5,664 nucleotides of DNA from an uncultured Clostridia bacterium. GTDB taxonomy: Bacteria > Bacillota > Clostridia > Oscillospirales > CAG-272. This document shows positions 1-5,664 of the stretch, piece after piece (within the stretch, counting starts at the first letter, position 1; every line of letters starts with the position of its first letter). The stretch spans positions 1 through 5,664 of the forward strand of contig CALBLD010000261.1 in the NCBI GenBank assembly GCA_937895775.1. The letters run 5' to 3'. The notes beneath the pieces are model-generated. The model was not told the DNA's origin. It made no database searches and worked only from the letters and a program-made list of their open reading frames with translations. The position numbers and the translations under genes were made by a program.

Positions 1-57
1 AATCAAGCTACAAGATCATTGAGATATATCTTTGATCCGACGGAGGAAGCCATATGA
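1..57 (+). CDS. C-terminal end of an upstream gene, translationally coupled to the ABC exporter
   Basis: Frame 1 is open from the window edge and encodes 18 residues ending LRYIFDPTEEAI before a TGA at 55-57. That stop overlaps the ATG at 54-56 in an ATGA arrangement, the classic sign of two genes translated from one mRNA. The ribosome site GGAGGA (42-47) of the next gene lies inside this tail. Too little is visible to name a family. Exporter half-transporters often sit beside a second half-transporter or an accessory protein, so such a partner is a reasonable guess, but only from context. A chance open frame of 18 codons is possible; the ATGA junction argues for a real gene. Confidence 0.6.
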   Translation, partial: NQATRSLRYIFDPTEEAI

Positions 58-2258
58 AGCTTTTATACTCGCTTCCCGCAACCCTCAAGGAAGCAATAAA
101 AAAAGAATCGGACAACGAAAAAATCCTCTACTGTATTCCCTACGACATAGACGGCGACAATTTCATCGATGACGGATATATTGCAATTACCGCTCACCTG
201 ATACTCAAAACGCGCCGAATGAAAGTCATCGAAAAATATTATTTATCCGATCTTTCCGATTTTCACACCGAAAAGCTCTATGGAAGCGGCGGCTTTTTTG
301 CAAAAAAAGACGGTTCGACAACCCTTATATGCAGATTTGTTTCCGGAAAACATCTTGCCAGATTTTCGGTTATCGCCAAAGCCTGCGAACTTCTCCGCGA
401 AAATGACAAATCCGAACCGGTTACAAGCAGCGAACCTGAAATCTTCTGTCCTACATGCGGAAGGAGATTTCTTAAAGGAACAAAATTCTGTCCTTACTGC
501 CGTAAAAAGACAGATGTGTATAAAAAACTTTGGGAAATGACATCCGGCATGAGACTTATGCTGTTTTTCCCTGTTGCGGCATCGGCAATATCAATTATTC
601 TCAGGTTTATAATCCCGGCAATTCAGAAAAATGCAATAAACCGTTATATCGTCCCGTCGGACGGCGTCGCCGGCCCGATGCGCGGCTTTATTGCGGTTAT
701 AGTCGCCATGGTTGTACTTGATATTTTTCAACGTGCAATCAACGTCATAAGGGGACGTATTTCGGCAATATCGGGTAACAGATTCACATTGAGACTGCGC
801 AAACAGCTTTTTGCAAAGCTTCAGTCGCTGTCCATGTCGTCAATCGGACGAAAGTCCACAGGTGACATGATGGGACGAATAAACGGTGACGTCGGTGTGG
901 TACAGAATTTTATAACAAATCTGCTTCCGACCTATTTCTCGCAAATTTTTTCGTTCATAGTCGCACTTATAATTCTGATAATCATCAATCCGCTGATGTG
1001 CCTTTTCGTCTTTATCCCGCTTCCGATTGCGGTTTTTTCGATTATCAAATTCTGGAAGGTCATGGAACGCAAATGGCACAAGGCATGGCTTCTCGGCTAC
1101 CGTGTGAATATTTACCTGCAGGATACCCTGAACGGCATAAGAGTCGTAAAGAATTACGGAAGTGAACAACGCGTTATTGAAGGCTTTGCTACGGGTGTTG
1201 ACAAATCGGCAAAGCAAAGCGAATCGACCGACAAGCTGTTTGACCTGTTCTTCCCGATAGTCGGTTTTGTACTGCGCTTCGGACACTACCTCATACTGCT
1301 TTACGGAAACATATTGCTTTTCGGCGGCTCCATGTCGATAGGTGAGCTCAACCAATTCAACAGCTATGCCGGTATTCTTTATGAACCGCTCATGCAGATA
1401 AATCAGATTCCGAGAAACATTACACAGTTTTTCACATCGCTCAGCAAAATACTTGAAGTACTTGAAGAAGAGCCAGAGGTCGAAGATCAGAAAAATCCGC
1501 GTGACATAAAAGTCAAAGGCAACCTTTCGGTCCGGGACGTAACATTCGGATACGACAGCTACAATCCGGTGCTTGAGCATGTCAATCTTGAGGTCCGTCA
1601 GGGCGAAATGATCGGCATTGTCGGTCATTCCGGGTGCGGAAAAACAACCCTCATTAACCTCATTATGCGTCTTTATGATCCAAACTCCGGGCGCATTGTC
1701 CTTGACGGAGTTGACATCCGTGATCTTTCGCAGAACTCGCTCCGCTCTCAGATAGGTGTAGTTCTTCAGGAGACGCATCTTTTTTCGGGAACTGTCAGAG
1801 ACAACATAAAATACAGTAAGCCTGATGCGACAAATGCGGAGGTAATACATGCCGCCCGGATGGCAAACGCGCATGATTTCATCCTAGGTCTGCCGGAAGG
1901 CTACAACACCATGGTCGGTGAAAAGGGCTTTTCCCTTTCGGGCGGAGAACGCCAAAGGATTGCGATCGCACGCGCCCTCATACACAATCCGTCTATACTT
2001 ATTCTCGACGAAGCAACCGCTGCCCTCGACACCGAAACAGAAAAACTGATTCAGGATGCAATAAACAATCTGACCGAAAACAGAACCACGCTTGCAATTG
2101 CCCACAGGCTTTCGACTCTGAGAGGTGCCGACAAATTGCTTGTCCTCGATCACGGTCATGTTGCCGAATTCGGAACCCATTCCGAACTGCTTCAGAAAAA
2201 AGGCATATATTACAAGCTGGTCATGGCACAGACAGAAGCCGCTCTTGCGAAGGGTTAG
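54..2258 (+). CDS. ABC exporter half-transporter (permease-ATPase fusion) with N-terminal PH-like region and zinc ribbon
   Basis: This is a 734-residue ATP-driven exporter subunit of the inner membrane; the substrate is unknown. Residues 1-120 form a soluble region whose strand pattern (GYIAITAHLIL, then a G-rich turn near 77-80) resembles bacterial PH-like domains. C132, C135, C146 and C149 make a CxxC-x10-CxxC zinc ribbon. The type I exporter membrane domain spans about 165-460, with hydrophobic segments near 167-190, 210-227, 291-311, 313-331 and 397-424. The ATPase domain has Walker A GHSGCGKT (524-531), Q-loop Q572, signature LSGGERQ (628-634), Walker B ILILDE (648-653), D-loop ALD (657-659) and H-loop H684, so it should be catalytically competent. 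It would work as a homodimer or pair with another half-transporter. The start is set by GGAGGA at 42-47, six bases upstream, and by the ATGA overlap with the preceding gene. The ATPase half alone would look like any MsbA/multidrug exporter; the front modules (about 150 residues longer than a plain half-transporter) are what is distinctive. Confidence 0.93.
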   Translation: MKLLYSLPATLKEAIKKESDNEKILYCIPYDIDGDNFIDDGYIAITAHLILKTRRMKVIEKYYLSDLSDFHTEKLYGSGGFFAKKDGSTTLICRFVSGKHLARFSVIAKACELLRENDKSEPVTSSEPEIFCPTCGRRFLKGTKFCPYCRKKTDVYKKLWEMTSGMRLMLFFPVAASAISIILRFIIPAIQKNAINRYIVPSDGVAGPMRGFIAVIVAMVVLDIFQRAINVIRGRISAISGNRFTLRLRKQLFAKLQSLSMSSIGRKSTGDMMGRINGDVGVVQNFITNLLPTYFSQIFSFIVALIILIIINPLMCLFVFIPLPIAVFSIIKFWKVMERKWHKAWLLGYRVNIYLQDTLNGIRVVKNYGSEQRVIEGFATGVDKSAKQSESTDKLFDLFFPIVGFVLRFGHYLILLYGNILLFGGSMSIGELNQFNSYAGILYEPLMQINQIPRNITQFFTSLSKILEVLEEEPEVEDQKNPRDIKVKGNLSVRDVTFGYDSYNPVLEHVNLEVRQGEMIGIVGHSGCGKTTLINLIMRLYDPNSGRIVLDGVDIRDLSQNSLRSQIGVVLQETHLFSGTVRDNIKYSKPDATNAEVIHAARMANAHDFILGLPEGYNTMVGEKGFSLSGGERQRIAIARALIHNPSILILDEATAALDTETEKLIQDAINNLTENRTTLAIAHRLSTLRGADKLLVLDHGHVAEFGTHSELLQKKGIYYKLVMAQTEAALAKG

Positions 2259-2289
2259 ACGACATCCGGTATTAAATTATCCGGTTGAT

Positions 2290-2351
2290 TTTAAAATTTT
2301 TATTGCGAATACACATATATTACCGTTGATAATCGCAATAATAATTTTGAA
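2290..2351. repeat. long A/T-rich inverted repeat downstream of the ABC exporter
   Basis: Arms 2290-2311 and 2330-2351 pair over 22 positions, including a perfect 8-bp core TATTGCGA/TCGCAATA (2301-2308 with 2333-2340) and an AAAATTT-rich flank. I count two mismatches and one G-T wobble around an 18-nt loop. It lies 31 bp after the exporter stop. It may help end exporter transcription or protect the mRNA 3' end; the A/T-rich stem and the lack of a clean run of T make a simple intrinsic terminator uncertain. Confidence 0.55.
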
Positions 2352-2393
2352 CGGAACCCGATTGCGCGTATTCTGTGCACAATCGGGTTCCGT
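2351..2393. terminator. strong perfect hairpin, possible transcription terminator or mRNA processing structure
   Basis: ACGGAACCCGATTG (2351-2364) is perfectly complementary to CAATCGGGTTCCGT (2380-2393), a 14-bp G/C-containing stem around a 15-nt loop. The loop can add a few more pairs after one mismatch. It is followed immediately by a small hairpin ACCGC/GCGGT (2394-2398 with 2406-2410) whose loop carries TTTT. No proper T run follows the main stem on either strand (the minus side reads TCAAAATTATTATT), so the terminator call is tentative. Its position between two co-oriented genes with a 169-bp gap suggests the exporter operon ends here. Confidence 0.45.
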
Positions 2394-2417
2394 ACCGCAT
2401 TTTCAGCGGTTTGCTAC

Positions 2418-2423
2418 AGGAGG
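2418..2423 (+). promoter_or_regulatory. ribosome binding site that fixes the ABM gene start
   Basis: AGGAGG lies four bases before the ATG at 2428. The reading frame is open much further upstream, to 2125 inside the exporter gene, but this strong site, and the fact that the ABM fold begins right after it, select 2428. Confidence 0.8.
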
Positions 2424-2427
2424 AAAA

Positions 2428-2751
2428 ATGAGCATAACAATCAACATATATTATTCGGGGACAAACGGTTCTGCCCGTAAATTTGCCGACGAAATGATAT
2501 CAGGCGGAATTGTTGACGCAATCAGAAGCGAAAGCGGAAATCTGCGTTACGAATATTTTTATCCTATCGATGACACGGAAACCGTATTGCTTATCGACAG
2601 TTGGGAAAATCAGGAGGCAATCGACAGGCATCATGAGAGTACTATGATGAAACAGATTACGGGACTCAGAAAAAAATACAAACTTCATATGCGTGCAGAA
2701 CGGTTCCGTCGGGAAGAAATACCGCTCCCGGACGCAGTTTTCATAGAATAA
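2428..2751 (+). CDS. ABM-fold protein (putative antibiotic biosynthesis monooxygenase / quinol monooxygenase family)
   Basis: This is a 107-residue cytosolic protein. Residues about 1-92 fit the small dimeric alpha/beta-barrel ABM family: an opening strand SITINIYYSG, a helix ARKFADEM, then the diagnostic run GNLRYEYFYPIDDTETVLLIDSW (37-59), a helix NQEAIDRHHES (61-71) and a final strand KLHMRAERF (85-93). The pattern of an L/RYE strand, a DD turn, an xxLID-x-W strand and an ExxDxHH helix is typical. Family members oxidise quinol-like or aromatic compounds without metal or cofactor, degrade haem (IsdG type), or have no known activity, so the substrate cannot be assigned. The NWR residues typical of IsdG haem-degrading members are not recognisable. 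A short polar tail (94-107) follows the fold. It lies 169 bp after the exporter, beyond strong hairpins, and 108 bp before the LOG gene, so co-transcription with the latter is possible but unproven. Confidence 0.8.
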   Translation: MSITINIYYSGTNGSARKFADEMISGGIVDAIRSESGNLRYEYFYPIDDTETVLLIDSWENQEAIDRHHESTMMKQITGLRKKYKLHMRAERFRREEIPLPDAVFIE

Positions 2752-2759
2752 CGATACAC

Positions 2760-2814
2760 GCGGCAATTTCATCATAACAGCTTTACCTCAAAAAGCTGTT
2801 ATGAAAAATGCCGC
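2760..2814. repeat. long intergenic hairpin between the ABM and LOG genes
   Basis: The inner stem CATAACAGCTTT/AAAGCTGTTATG (2773-2784 with 2792-2803) is perfect over 12 bp with a 7-nt loop, plus a T-A pair at 2772/2804. An outer stem GCGGCA/TGCCGC (2760-2765 with 2809-2814) is perfect over 6 bp, and TTT/AAA (2767-2769 with 2806-2808) bridges them. It begins eight bases after the ABM stop. It may be a terminator or a 3'-end stabilising structure for the ABM mRNA; no T run follows on the plus strand, so attenuation or a dispersed palindromic repeat are alternatives. Confidence 0.6.
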
Positions 2815-2859
2815 ACACGTGCAATGAAATCTCAAACGCAGTTGAAAGGATTCTTACAT

Positions 2860-3390
2860 ATGAACATCACAGTATATCTCGGCGCAAACAGCGGCAATGA
2901 TCCGATGTTAAAAAAAGCTGTTACAGATCTTGGAACATGGATCGGTCAGAGCGGAAATACACTCGTTTACGGCGGATCGAAAAGCGGACTTATGGGCGCA
3001 ATTGCCGACAGCGTTTTGGCGGCAGGCGGTAATGTCATAGGGGTTGAGCCGCAGTTTTTTATTGAAAACGAGTTTCAGCACGATGGCATTACCAAGCTGA
3101 TCGTAACAAAAGACATGTCAGAGCGCAAAAAAATAATGATTGAACTCGGCGATGCTTTTATTGCCTTCCCCGGCGGCACCGGTACGCTTGAAGAAATTAC
3201 GGAAGTCATGTCAAAGGTATCGCTGAAACATTTGAACGCCCCATGTATACTCTATAATCTGGACGGGTACTACAACAGCCTGAAAGAACTTCTTAACCGC
3301 ATGACGGAAAAAGGGCTATCATCCGAAGAGCGGCAAAGCGGCATTTTTTTTGCCGACAATCTTGAACAGATAAAAAGATACTTAGAATAA
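2860..3390 (+). CDS. LOG-family Rossmann-fold protein (TIGR00730 type), putative nucleoside-5'-monophosphate phosphoribohydrolase
   Basis: This is a 176-residue cytosolic protein. It has the two hallmark motifs of the LOG / 'lysine decarboxylase-like' family: VYGGSKSGLMG (36-46), the phosphate-binding loop with the usual third glycine replaced by serine, and PGGTGTLEE (104-112), the catalytic loop with its glutamate. MSERKKIM (86-93) supplies the conserved Arg-Lys pair. Characterised relatives release the base from cytokinin riboside 5'-monophosphates or AMP-like nucleotides; in bacteria the physiological substrate is usually unknown. An old 'lysine decarboxylase' label would be wrong. The length fits the family. 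The start at 2860 is preferred over the in-frame ATG at 2824: GAAAGGA (2844-2850) sits nine bases before 2860, MNITVYLGAN is the usual family N-terminus, and the extra 12 residues would overlap no recognised domain. It follows the hairpin after the ABM gene and converges with the tetR gene, 41 bp away. Confidence 0.9.
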   Translation: MNITVYLGANSGNDPMLKKAVTDLGTWIGQSGNTLVYGGSKSGLMGAIADSVLAAGGNVIGVEPQFFIENEFQHDGITKLIVTKDMSERKKIMIELGDAFIAFPGGTGTLEEITEVMSKVSLKHLNAPCILYNLDGYYNSLKELLNRMTEKGLSSEERQSGIFFADNLEQIKRYLE

Positions 3391-3431
3391 GGTACCGAAC
3401 GCAAAAAGGCTAATAAACCTTACCGATTACA

Positions 3432-3998
3432 TCAGGAATTTCGTTTCAGTTTTTCGACTATCTCGGTAATAACCTCTCCGACCGTATCTATCGATGATGC
3501 CATATTCCCTTTCAGATAGTGCATAACCGTATCAACACAGGCGCTGACAAGAAAGTAGACCTGAACATTACGCTTTTCGTAATCGGGTGAAAATCCGAAT
3601 TCCTTTTCCATATTGGTTACCCTCTTTGAAAAAATACTTTTCAATCTGGATGCAAAACCGGAAAGGTCGGTTGCTCTGACGGCAAGGCGGTAACTTTCCT
3701 CGTTCTCTCTTATAAATTCAAGAATTTTTCTGAAATATTCCGAATAATCGGTCGGGGTTTCTGCGGCAATTTCATCAATGGTTTTATTCAGCTTCTCAAT
3801 CAGCTCGTTTTCAAACTCTTCGGCTACCGCATAAATATCATCATAGTGGTAGTAAAAAGTCGTCTTGGTTATGTCGGCGCGCACCGCAAGCTCGTTTACG
3901 GTGACTTTGTTGATCGTCTTTTTTTCGGCAATAAGCTCGATAAAAGCTCTGCGGATCCATTTTTTGTTCTTTCGGCGTTTCTGTATTGCTTCATCCAC
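3432..3998 (-). CDS. TetR/AcrR-family transcriptional regulator
   Basis: This is a 188-residue cytosolic DNA-binding protein, expected to be a dimeric repressor released by a small ligand. The helix-turn-helix lies at about 32-54 (VTVNELAVRADITKTTFYYHYDD), with the TTFYYHY recognition helix typical of TetR proteins. The N-terminus is lysine/arginine rich (KRRKNKKWIRR). Residues from about 55 form an all-helical ligand-binding/dimerisation domain with no motif that reveals the ligand. The start is GTG at 3998-3996, with AAGGAA (4009-4004) five bases upstream; the nearby ATG at 3994 is out of frame and should not be used. The gene is divergent from the MMPL transporter across 126 bp, the standard layout for a local repressor controlling itself and an efflux pump, and it converges with the LOG gene. 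Confidence 0.92.
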   Translation of the reverse strand: MDEAIQKRRKNKKWIRRAFIELIAEKKTINKVTVNELAVRADITKTTFYYHYDDIYAVAEEFENELIEKLNKTIDEIAAETPTDYSEYFRKILEFIRENEESYRLAVRATDLSGFASRLKSIFSKRVTNMEKEFGFSPDYEKRNVQVYFLVSACVDTVMHYLKGNMASSIDTVGEVITEIVEKLKRNS

Positions 3999-4026
3999 GC
4001 AAATTCCTTACAATTTTATTATCAGA

Positions 4027-4040
4027 GTCAGAATTCTTAC
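4027..4040. promoter_or_regulatory. imperfect palindrome, candidate TetR operator on the tetR side
   Basis: GTCAGAATTCTTAC is symmetric at 12 of 14 positions around a perfect AGAATTCT core (4030-4037). It lies just upstream of A/T-rich DNA with -10-like hexamers for tetR (GATAAT at 4023-4018 or an overlapping TAAAAT, minus strand), so binding here could give autoregulation. The tetR -35 box is unclear (TTGGTA near 4043-4038 is one option). Confidence 0.35.
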
Positions 4041-4059
4041 CAACGGCTCAAATCGGTCG

Positions 4060-4088
4060 TTTTCTTTTTCATCTGTCGGTATTATACT
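4060..4088 (+). promoter_or_regulatory. putative promoter of the MMPL transporter gene
   Basis: TATACT at 4083-4088 is a good -10 box (a match at five of six positions to TATAAT). A weak -35 (TTTTCT, 4060-4065) sits 17 bp upstream. The poor -35 fits a regulated promoter. The distance from the -10 box to the ATG is about 36 bp, leaving a short leader with the AGGAGG site at 4111-4116. Confidence 0.45.
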
Positions 4089-4092
4089 ACAG
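4073..4092. promoter_or_regulatory. candidate operator overlapping the MMPL -10 box
   Basis: The 20-bp segment has inverted half-sites CTGTCG (4073-4078) and CTACAG (4087-4092) that match at five of six positions, with GTATTATAC (4079-4087) as a near-centred palindrome between them. It covers the -10 hexamer at 4083-4088, so a repressor bound here would block RNA polymerase. That this is the site of the adjacent TetR protein is inference. Confidence 0.4.
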
Positions 4093-4124
4093 ATAAAGCA
4101 AAATTTCAACAGGAGGAAATCTCT

Positions 4125-5664
4125 ATGGCAAAACAAAAAATCAAAACATGGGCTGTTATTGTTTTGTTTGCCGCGGCAACCGTTCTGTCCGCCGTCACTA
4201 TGGGCAGGATCGCAATCAATTACAATCTTGCCGACTATCTCAGCAAAAATACACAGACCAAAATCGCCATTGACATAATAGATAGCGAATTCGGTATGAC
4301 CGGAAACATGCAGGTCATGGCAAAAAACATTTCGGCGGAGGCTGCTGATTCCCTTAAAGATAAACTCGAAGCAATGCCGAACGTACTCAATGTAAATTTT
4401 GACAAGTATGATGAAAGCTACTACAAAGACGGAAACGCTTTATTTATCGTCATCATCGACGGCGACGACTACTCGGAGAACGCCAAAAAGCTGTCTGCCG
4501 ATATAAAATCCGCACTCTCGTCCTATGACGGCATCGAATACGGCGGTACAACCGTAGAAAAACAGAGTCTGCAGGATGCAATTACAAACGAAATGATTTA
4601 TATCCTCGCTATTTCACTCTGCCTTGTTGTCGCTATACTTCTTATTACGTCCGAATCGTGGATTGAGCCGTTCGTTTTGCTTTTCGCATCCGGTATTGCT
4701 ATCATTATAAACCGCGGAACTAATTTCTTTTTCGGAGAAATTTCATACATAACCAATTCCATCGCGGCGATTCTCCAACTTGCCCTTTCGATCGATTACA
4801 GCATAGTTCTCCTCCACACCTACCGCAGAGAGAGAAATAAAACAGAAGACAACAGCACGGCAATGTCTGCTGCTATCAGGGCGGTTATAAAACCCGTTTC
4901 GGCAAGTGCGCTTACCACAATTGCCGGTCTTCTTGCCCTGCTCTTTATGTCATTCCGGATCGGATTTGATATCGGCATAGTTCTTATGAAAGGCATTGTC
5001 ATTTCGGCTGTCACATCAGTGACACTTTTGCCCGCACTTGTTCTTTTATTCGACAAACCCATGAAAAAAGTACACAAAAAAGCGTTTGTTCCGAAAGGAG
5101 CGGCATTTTGTCGGACAGCATATAAAGCCGGTAAAGTAATCGTTCCGGTTGCGCTCGTTATCGTTATCGTTTGCGGCGTACTGCAGACAGGAAACAGCTA
5201 TCTGTTCACCGATACAAAGGCAAATAATACCGCCATTTCCGATGTATTCGGCAACAACAACTCTGTTATTGTCGTATACCGTAATTCCGACAGCAACTTT
5301 TCGAACGAGAAGAAACTGGCTGACTTGCTTTACACCTATAAAACCAAAGACGGAAAACCCGTTCTGACAAATTACACGGCGTATACAAATACCGTAAGAG
5401 AACTTTACGATACCGAAAAAGCCGTTCAAAAGCTGGAACTTTCTCAGCATGATGCCGTGCTTCTGTTCACAATGTACAATCTGTACCGTCACCCCGACAG
5501 CATAAAAATGACATTCACCGATTTTATCGGTTTTGCAAATGACCTTATCGCGACAGATGAAGATGTGAACGATTTCATCGACGGCGATACCACAAAAACA
5601 ATTCAAACGCTTAAGGTAATTTCGGAAATAACCGGAAGCGAACTTACATCGGAAGAACTGTATA
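4125..5664 (+). CDS. MMPL/RND-family membrane transporter, 3' end beyond the window
   Basis: 513 codons are visible with no stop before the right edge. It is an RND-superfamily (MMPL type) proton-driven exporter of the cytoplasmic membrane. TM1 spans about 9-27; an extracellular domain covers 28-155. TM2 (157-175), TM3 (181-197), TM4 (206-233), TM5 (259-277) and TM6 (284-309, ending LLPALVLLF) form the first membrane bundle. A basic cytosolic loop (311-343) leads to TM7 (347-364) and then the start of the second extracellular domain, which is cut off. The D224-Y225 pair inside TM4 (LALSIDYSIVLL) is the conserved proton-relay signature of MmpL proteins. AGGAGG at 4111-4116, eight bases before the ATG, fixes the start. 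Family members export lipids, peptides, antibiotics or other amphiphiles; the substrate here is unknown. The divergent tetR gene suggests induction by a substrate or toxic compound. Confidence 0.92.
   Translation, partial: MAKQKIKTWAVIVLFAAATVLSAVTMGRIAINYNLADYLSKNTQTKIAIDIIDSEFGMTGNMQVMAKNISAEAADSLKDKLEAMPNVLNVNFDKYDESYYKDGNALFIVIIDGDDYSENAKKLSADIKSALSSYDGIEYGGTTVEKQSLQDAITNEMIYILAISLCLVVAILLITSESWIEPFVLLFASGIAIIINRGTNFFFGEISYITNSIAAILQLALSIDYSIVLLHTYRRERNKTEDNSTAMSAAIRAVIKPVSASALTTIAGLLALLFMSFRIGFDIGIVLMKGIVISAVTSVTLLPALVLLFDKPMKKVHKKAFVPKGAAFCRTAYKAGKVIVPVALVIVIVCGVLQTGNSYLFTDTKANNTAISDVFGNNNSVIVVYRNSDSNFSNEKKLADLLYTYKTKDGKPVLTNYTAYTNTVRELYDTEKAVQKLELSQHDAVLLFTMYNLYRHPDSIKMTFTDFIGFANDLIATDEDVNDFIDGDTTKTIQTLKVISEITGSELTSEELY

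Noticed and set aside
840..1874. 344-codon open frame on the minus strand inside the ABC exporter gene
   Set aside because: It lies wholly antisense to a gene with intact ABC motifs, has no recognisable domain, and its composition fits a reverse-frame shadow.
2301..2393. Possible CRISPR or tandem repeat array in the repeat-rich gap
   Set aside because: The repeats are inverted pairs of different sequence, not regularly spaced direct copies with unique spacers.
2125..2427. N-terminal extension of the ABM frame into the exporter gene and the hairpin region
   Set aside because: The AGGAGG at 2418-2423 and the fold boundary place the start at 2428; the extension crosses the exporter 3' end in another frame and shows no domain.
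3388..3422. Weak inverted repeats TAAGGT/ACCTTA and AAGG/CCTT between the convergent LOG and tetR genes
   Set aside because: The stems are only 4-6 bp, mutually exclusive and without T runs, so a bidirectional terminator cannot be supported from sequence alone.
3865..4278. 137-codon plus-strand open frame crossing the tetR start, the divergent gap and the MMPL start
   Set aside because: It overlaps two well-supported genes in other frames and includes the promoter region; no domain or matching ribosome site is seen.
5046..5606. 186-codon open frame on the minus strand inside the MMPL gene
   Set aside because: It is antisense to a clear RND transporter frame; its cysteine/valine-rich product shows no family features.

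Overview
The window reads as a chromosomal stretch from a low-to-moderate GC Gram-positive anaerobe, most likely a gut-type member of class Clostridia (Ruminococcus/Oscillospiraceae-like). This rests on strong AGGAGG-type ribosome sites, A/T-rich intergenic DNA, and the style of the encoded proteins: a zinc-ribbon ABC exporter, a short ABM-fold protein and a TetR/MMPL pair. It is inference from sequence character, not a database match. I see no phage, IS, CRISPR, tRNA or rRNA feature.

Layout. Positions 1-57 hold the last 18 codons of an upstream gene whose TGA overlaps the ATG of the next gene. Positions 54-2258 encode a 734-residue ABC exporter half-transporter with two extra N-terminal modules: a possible PH-like domain and a four-cysteine zinc ribbon. 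A 169-bp gap follows (2259-2427) that is packed with inverted repeats. Next come a 107-residue ABM-fold (putative monooxygenase) protein at 2428-2751, another long hairpin at 2760-2814, and a 176-residue LOG-family nucleotide phosphoribohydrolase-like protein at 2860-3390. All of these are on the plus strand.

A TetR-family repressor (3998-3432, minus strand) converges on the LOG gene. It is divergent from an MMPL/RND-family membrane transporter that starts at 4125 and runs off the right edge. The 126-bp divergent region holds candidate promoters and imperfect palindromes, so the simplest reading is a self-contained regulator-plus-efflux module in which the TetR protein controls both genes.

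Functionally the window has two probably independent transport units, with two small cytosolic enzymes between them. I find no strong evidence for a new multi-gene system. The items most worth a second look are the domain architecture of the ABC exporter and its coupled upstream partner, the stacked hairpins at 2290-2410, and the operator-like palindromes in the tetR-MMPL gap.
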